Origin: Acidobacteriota bacterium
GTDB lineage: Bacteria; Acidobacteriota; Terriglobia; Terriglobales; Acidobacteriaceae
Length of the DNA: 45,625 nucleotides
Direction: 5' to 3'
NCBI GenBank assembly: GCA_021806005.1
Contig: JAJZDM010000015.1
Location: 1-45,625, forward strand
Part shown: piece after piece, positions 41,756 through 45,625 of the stretch
Numbering within the stretch: position 1 is the stretch's first letter
Layout: every line of letters starts with the position of its first letter
Program-made: the position numbers and the translations under genes
Notes under the pieces: generated by a model
The model's database searches: none
Told to the model about the DNA's origin: nothing
The model's input: only the letters and a program-made list of their open reading frames with translations

Positions 41756-42523
41756 ATGAGCACACCCCAGGCGGTACCCGCTTCACACTCCGCGCTTCAC
41801 AACGGCCAGATCGACGTCCTGGCCATCGCCGCGCACCGCGATGACGTCGAGCAGACCTGTGGCGGAACGCTTCTGGTGCAACAGGCTCAGGGCTGGCGCA
41901 CAGGCATTCTGGATCTGACCCGCGGCGAGATGGGCACACGCGGCACAGCCGAAGAGCGCGCTGCCGAGGCGGCAGAGGCCGCCCGCATCCTGCGCGTCTC
42001 TCATCGCGAGGCCCTGGATCTGCCCGACGGCAACGTCCAGAACACCTTGGAGAACCGCCTCAAGGTTGCAGCCGTGCTGCGCCGTCTTCGTCCCCGGGTG
42101 GTGATTCTCCCCTATTGGCAGGGTCGCCATCCCGACCACTACACCGCCTCCACACTTGGGTACGAGGCCTGCTTTGTGGCCGGTCTGACCCGTCTGGATC
42201 TATCCCCGGAGCACGGCGCTCCCCATCGCCCATTCAAGATCCTCTACGCCTCGCTCTACGCCGACGTCCGTCCCACCTTCGTAGTCGACATCACGGCCCA
42301 CATCGAGACGCGTCTGGCCTCTCTGCTCGCCTACCGCTCCCAATACGGCAACCAGACCACCGGCGCGGGCCTTTTTGTTCCCGAAGAGGAGATCCGCGAG
42401 CGCACCTTCTCCACGGCCCGCCACTACGGTCTGCTGGCCGGCATTCGTTACGCCGAACCCTTCGTACAGCGCGAGGTAGCCTGCGTCACGGACCTGATGA
42501 CCCTGCCCGTACAGAGCATCTAA
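41756..42523 (+). CDS. bshB1: Bacillithiol biosynthesis deacetylase BshB1
   Basis: Removes the acetyl group from GlcNAc-malate to give GlcN-malate, the second step of bacillithiol synthesis. A 255-residue LmbE/PIG-L fold with the zinc motif AHRDDVE near residue 27, where canonical family members have AHPDDxE. The second zinc His is in GRHPDHYTAS near residue 124. TRGEMGTRGT and RSQYGNQ are typical of BshB1. The family's first Pro is Arg here (AHRDD), which also occurs in homologues. No bshA or bshC is adjacent. The gene converges on the GH92 gene, with repeat copy B between. Confidence 0.92.
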   Translation: MSTPQAVPASHSALHNGQIDVLAIAAHRDDVEQTCGGTLLVQQAQGWRTGILDLTRGEMGTRGTAEERAAEAAEAARILRVSHREALDLPDGNVQNTLENRLKVAAVLRRLRPRVVILPYWQGRHPDHYTASTLGYEACFVAGLTRLDLSPEHGAPHRPFKILYASLYADVRPTFVVDITAHIETRLASLLAYRSQYGNQTTGAGLFVPEEEIRERTFSTARHYGLLAGIRYAEPFVQREVACVTDLMTLPVQSI

Positions 42524-42536
42524 CCAACAGGGGCTA

Positions 42537-42634
42537 GGCAGTTTTGGTGTAGGTGTAGAGAGCGACTCGACTTCGACGGGCGTTTTCCCCTAATGAAAAC
42601 GCACTGCAAGCCCGCTTCGGGGTACCCATCAACA
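42537..42634. repeat. Dispersed structured repeat, copy B
   Basis: About 98 bases aligned to copy A. GCGTTTTC (42580-42587) pairs perfectly with GAAAACGC (42595-42602) around the same 7-base loop length. The G-U pair of copy A is G-C here, so the stem is preserved while the sequence changes. CCCG-CTT-CGGG (42611-42621) could form a second small hairpin. The copy lies between the 3' ends of bshB1 and GH92. Confidence 0.75.
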
Positions 42635-42696
42635 CCCAAAATGCCATAACCCACCGTGCGGGCCGCTGCACCCAGACGGGCATGCAGCGGACTCCC

Positions 42697-42727
42697 GCCT
42701 GGCCGAGGGGAACCCTCGGGACCAGGC
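42697..42727 (-). terminator. Hairpin downstream of the GH92 gene, possible terminator
   Basis: GCCTGG + CCGAGGG pair with CCCTCGG + CCAGGC around a GAA loop, with a 2-base GA bulge. This 13-pair stem lies about 30 bases beyond the GH92 stop. It has no T-run. Confidence 0.4.
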
Positions 42728-42755
42728 TCCGCACGCCATCGGCAGGACGGCAGCT

Positions 42756-45179
42756 CTATACCTTCACCAGGCCCGAAGGCGGCCGATCCCCGGGTGCGGT
42801 GGCCCAGGTCTTGTTTGGTTCCGGTCCCATCTGGAAGTGCAGCGTTCCCCCGGCCAGGATATCGGCGTGCGTGAACCAGGAGCGAGCCAGCAGCTTTCCG
42901 TTCAGCGTCACACGCTGCACATAGATATTCGTCTCCGAGTTGTTCTCGGCCACGATGGTAAACGTGGTGCCCGCGGCGGAGTTGCGCAGCGTGGCATGGT
43001 TCACCAGAGGGCTGCCGATCACGTACACCCCGGTAACCGCGTTGACCGGATAGAATCCCAGCGCAGCGAAGTTGTACCAGGTGGAGATCTGACCGCAGTC
43101 ATCGTTGCCGGGCACACCCTGCGGCGTGTTGCGATACAGCCGGAGCACCTCGCGCACACGTTCCTGCGTCTTCCAGGGAGCGCCCGCAAAGGTGTAGAGG
43201 TACGGTATATGGTTGCTGGGCTCGTTGCCCTGCGCATCCTGGCCCACCATGCCGCTGATGTCCGGTGGAGAGTCCAGCACATCGGATCCGGCGGCGTAGA
43301 GCGCGTCCAGCTTCTCCATGAAGGGCTGGTCGCCACCAAAGAGATCGATCAGTCCTTGCACATCCTGCATCACGTTGAACGTAGCCTGCCAGGCATCGGA
43401 CTCGGTGTAATCCTCCCAGTACTCGCGATCGGGCAGGAAGGGCGTTCGCCATCCGCCATCCGCATTCTTGCCCCGCATGAACCCGGTGGACGGATCAAAG
43501 AGGTTCTTGTAGTTCTTCGCCAGCTTGTAGAACATGGCGGCGTCCTCCTGCTTACCCAGCAGCTCCGCCATCGCTCCCACACACCAGTAGTCGTAGGCAA
43601 AGTCCAGGGTGCGCGAAACAGACTGCCGCTGCGGACCGGCCGCCACATAACCCAGGGTACGGAACTGCTCCTGCAGCGCCTTGTTATCATTCGCAGTGGC
43701 GCCCACCATGGCGGTATCGCGCATCGCCGCGTAGGCGGCCTCCACATCAAAGTCGCGCAGGCCGCGCGTATACGCCCCCACAATCAGACCGACGACGTGA
43801 AACCCGGTCATGCACCAGGTCTCATTGCCCCACAGCGGCCACACCGGCAGCGAGTGTTGCCCGAGCTGCTGATAATCCGCCAGCATCGTCTTCACGATAT
43901 CGGCGATGCGCTGCGGTTGCGTTAGAGTCAGGAACGGAAACTCCCCGCGGTAGATGTCCCAGATGGAGAGTGTCGTGTACTTGGTGAAGCCCGGGTTGGG
44001 ATAGTTCTTCTGATCCTGCCCGCGGTAGCTCCCATCCACGTTGTTGAAGGTGGCCGGCGCCACCAGGCCGTGATAGGCGGCGCTGGCGAAGGTCTGCTGC
44101 ATCGCCGTGTCTGGCAGTTTGGCCTGCAGCACCCCAAGCGCCTGGCTCCACTCCTGCTGGCTGCTGCGCCGCAGAGCCTCGAACTCCCAGTGCGGGATCT
44201 CCGCGGCCAGATTCATCGCCGCGCCTTCCACCGCCGTGCCAGAGATGCCCACCCGCACCGTGAGCGGTCCACTGAGTGCCCCAGGCGTCATAATGGCCCG
44301 GATCTCCTTGCCGGAGATGCGATCGCCCACGGCGGCAGAACGTACCGCCCCATCCACCTGAACCTGCAGCGTCGCAAACGGCTGCGAGAACTCAATCACA
44401 AAGAAGACATGCTTGTCCGCCGCCCAACCATGCGTGGAACGCACCCCGGAGATCCGCCGGGCGCTCTCCACGTGCAACTCGGCAGCATAGACGTTACAGC
44501 CGATGCCATGCACCAGATCCACCATCAGGCCGCAGCGCGCCGGCTTCGCAGGATAGCGATAGCGGTGCATGGCGCACCGCGTCGTCGCGGTCATCTCGGC
44601 CGTAACATCCGGCGTATCCAGATGCACCGCATAGTAGCCGGGCTGCGCCGTCTCGCGCTGGTGCGAGAAGGCCGACCGGTAGCCGCTCTCCAGCGGGTCA
44701 AACACCCACCCCGAGTTCGTTCCCAAAGCACCGATCTGAGACTCCGCCTGCCCGCCCGGCTCCCCCGAACTCCAGCTCCAGTTGCGGCCTTCCACCAACG
44801 GCATCAGCAAAACATCGCCCAGATCCGCTCCCCCGGTGCCCTGCAGATGCGTGTGGCTGAAGCCGAGGATAAAGTCATCGTCATAGTGGTAGCCCGAACA
44901 ATGGTCCCATCCGGTAATATCCCACTGACCGTTCCACTTCGCCTCCGTCGCTCCGCTGCTGTCCGGACTCACCTGGACCATGCCGAAGGGCGCCACCGCA
45001 CCCGGGAACATATGTCCGTGCCATCCCGTGCCCACCATCGGCAGCACATCCTCCAGCACGCCCCCAGCTCCGGCCCAAGCAACTCCGGCACGCTGCTGGG
45101 CGTTGGCCAGCCGGTAGGCAGGCGTCATCGCGCCAGCGGTAAGCACTGCACAGTTCTTCAGAAACTCGCGTCTACGCAT
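42756..45179 (-). CDS. GH92-family exo-alpha-mannosidase, probably Tat-exported
   Basis: An 807-residue glycoside hydrolase family 92 protein; members are calcium-dependent alpha-mannosidases acting on N-glycan or mannan ends. The N-terminus MRRREFLKN has the RRxFLK twin-arginine pattern, with a hydrophobic stretch to about residue 27. Family marks are VGTGWHGHMFPGAVAPFGMV near residue 49 and FSHTHLQGTGGADLGDVLL near residue 107. Later come LSIWDIYRGEFPFL, NETWCMTGFHV and GNDDCGQISTWYNFAALGFYPV. Its size is normal. It is divergent from a GH29-like gene across 149-161 bases, so the two may be coregulated for host or fungal glycan breakdown. Confidence 0.93.
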   Translation of the reverse strand: MRRREFLKNCAVLTAGAMTPAYRLANAQQRAGVAWAGAGGVLEDVLPMVGTGWHGHMFPGAVAPFGMVQVSPDSSGATEAKWNGQWDITGWDHCSGYHYDDDFILGFSHTHLQGTGGADLGDVLLMPLVEGRNWSWSSGEPGGQAESQIGALGTNSGWVFDPLESGYRSAFSHQRETAQPGYYAVHLDTPDVTAEMTATTRCAMHRYRYPAKPARCGLMVDLVHGIGCNVYAAELHVESARRISGVRSTHGWAADKHVFFVIEFSQPFATLQVQVDGAVRSAAVGDRISGKEIRAIMTPGALSGPLTVRVGISGTAVEGAAMNLAAEIPHWEFEALRRSSQQEWSQALGVLQAKLPDTAMQQTFASAAYHGLVAPATFNNVDGSYRGQDQKNYPNPGFTKYTTLSIWDIYRGEFPFLTLTQPQRIADIVKTMLADYQQLGQHSLPVWPLWGNETWCMTGFHVVGLIVGAYTRGLRDFDVEAAYAAMRDTAMVGATANDNKALQEQFRTLGYVAAGPQRQSVSRTLDFAYDYWCVGAMAELLGKQEDAAMFYKLAKNYKNLFDPSTGFMRGKNADGGWRTPFLPDREYWEDYTESDAWQATFNVMQDVQGLIDLFGGDQPFMEKLDALYAAGSDVLDSPPDISGMVGQDAQGNEPSNHIPYLYTFAGAPWKTQERVREVLRLYRNTPQGVPGNDDCGQISTWYNFAALGFYPVNAVTGVYVIGSPLVNHATLRNSAAGTTFTIVAENNSETNIYVQRVTLNGKLLARSWFTHADILAGGTLHFQMGPEPNKTWATAPGDRPPSGLVKV

Positions 45180-45340
45180 CTAGATCTCTTTCTCCTCGGA
45201 GTCGGATGGCTGCGCGGCCAGACATCTGGGCACAGTTCTGGGCACAACCCTGGCTAGCCGGCGGCGCTGGCCCATATGCAGTCCATCTTACAGCCAAACA
45301 ATCATTTCAATGACTGATCTCTACAGGTATGATTGCTTCC
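45180..45340. promoter_or_regulatory. Divergent promoter region between two glycosidase genes
   Basis: The region should carry promoters for both GH92 (minus) and the GH29-like gene (plus). It contains TCATT-TC-AATGA (45302-45313) and a wider AATCAT...ATGATT pair (45300-45305, 45329-45334). These are possible operator half-sites, but short enough to be chance. No consensus -35/-10 pair was found. Confidence 0.3.
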
Positions 45341-45625
45341 ATGCAAAGACGAACCCTGCTCATGCTCGCCGCCCAGGCGGGTGTTGCGTCCACCGCTTCG
45401 GCATCGCTTCGCTGGTTGGGGCCACTGCCCCGCTCCCTCGCCGCTCTCCCCGCCCCTGACTCCGATCATCCGCCCGCATCGCCACGCGCCATCGCCCGAC
45501 CCTCGCCCGATCAGAGCGCGTGGCAGGACCTGGAGATGGGCATGTTTCTCCACTTTGGGCCGCACACCTGGCAGGACAGCCGGGCCGCCAACCAGCCGAC
45601 GCCGCTCTCCGCGATGAACCCGCAT
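45341..45625 (+). CDS. GH29-like alpha-L-fucosidase family protein (N-terminal fragment, cut by the right edge)
   Basis: Ninety-five codons are visible and no stop is reached. MQRRTLLMLAAQAGVAS is a Tat-like signal (RRTLLM). After a Pro-rich stretch, WQDLEMGMFLHFGPHTWQD resembles the start of the GH29 catalytic domain, where the pattern is W..xxfGmFiHwG.yt. An in-frame ATG at 45329 would add four residues. The catalytic residues are beyond the edge, so GH29 is a tentative family call. It is divergently arranged with the GH92 gene. Confidence 0.6.
   Translation, partial: MQRRTLLMLAAQAGVASTASASLRWLGPLPRSLAALPAPDSDHPPASPRAIARPSPDQSAWQDLEMGMFLHFGPHTWQDSRAANQPTPLSAMNPH

Noticed and set aside
42534-42734. 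Minus-strand frame of 66 codons across repeat copy B
   Set aside because: The matching frame in copy A is broken by a stop, so the shared signal is the DNA/RNA repeat and not a protein.

Overview
The window looks like a chromosomal segment of a high-GC acidobacterium (Acidobacteriota, Terriglobia type). This is an inference from gene content, not from a marker gene. The signs are squalene synthesis by HpnC/HpnD/HpnE, bacillithiol synthesis (BshB1), futalosine-route menaquinone synthesis (MqnD), secreted CRTAC1/ASPIC propeller proteins, DUF4382/DUF5666-type lipoproteins and Tat-like GH92/GH29 glycosidases. I saw no rRNA, tRNA, CRISPR array, insertion sequence or phage gene.

Layout. (1) 1-2717, minus strand: the promoter-proximal part of a surface-sugar operon (NDP-sugar 4,6-dehydratase, hydrolysing 2-epimerase, DegT aminotransferase running off the left edge). 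The gene set fits a legionaminic/bacillosamine-type amino sugar. (2) 2876-8495, plus strand: a 1,156-residue secreted TPR + FG-GAP + ASPIC protein, a small secreted protein and an amidase. (3) 8668-18477, plus strand: a tightly packed seven-gene run. It holds a type I-beta DAHP synthase, an HzsA-like propeller with one haem motif, a CRTAC1 protein, a YVTN propeller with three CXXCH motifs and a CcP/MauG-like tail, a Reg_prop-type propeller, a RidA-family protein and an amino-acid-type binding protein with an extra half-domain. Five of the seven products appear to be exported. This is the best candidate for an undescribed system. (4) 18538-23274, minus strand: a zinc alcohol dehydrogenase followed by hpnC, hpnD and hpnE, all joined by 4-base stop/start overlaps.

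(5) 23448-25067, plus strand: mlaE-mlaF without mlaD. (6) 25240-26613: an acidic low-complexity protein and an FtsB/DivIC protein on the minus strand, then a possible 49-residue membrane protein on the plus strand. (7) 26721-28325, plus strand: bioY and mqnD, then about 680 bases with no convincing gene but with a nested inverted repeat. (8) 29002-37381, plus strand: a Met-rich lipoprotein, mtnA, a small membrane protein, metG, a TatD nuclease, yajQ and a long-chain prenyl diphosphate synthase. (9) 37530-39754, minus strand: a homocysteine methyltransferase/MTHFR fusion and xseB, with a structured leader candidate upstream. (10) 40025-42523, plus strand: a propeller lipoprotein and bshB1. (11) 42756-45625: divergent GH92 alpha-mannosidase and a GH29-like glycosidase cut by the right edge.

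A roughly 98-base repeat with a compensated stem occurs twice, at 25093-25191 and 42537-42634. Both copies lie between the 3' ends of convergent genes. Strong hairpins, most with weak or no U-tracts, mark several gene ends.
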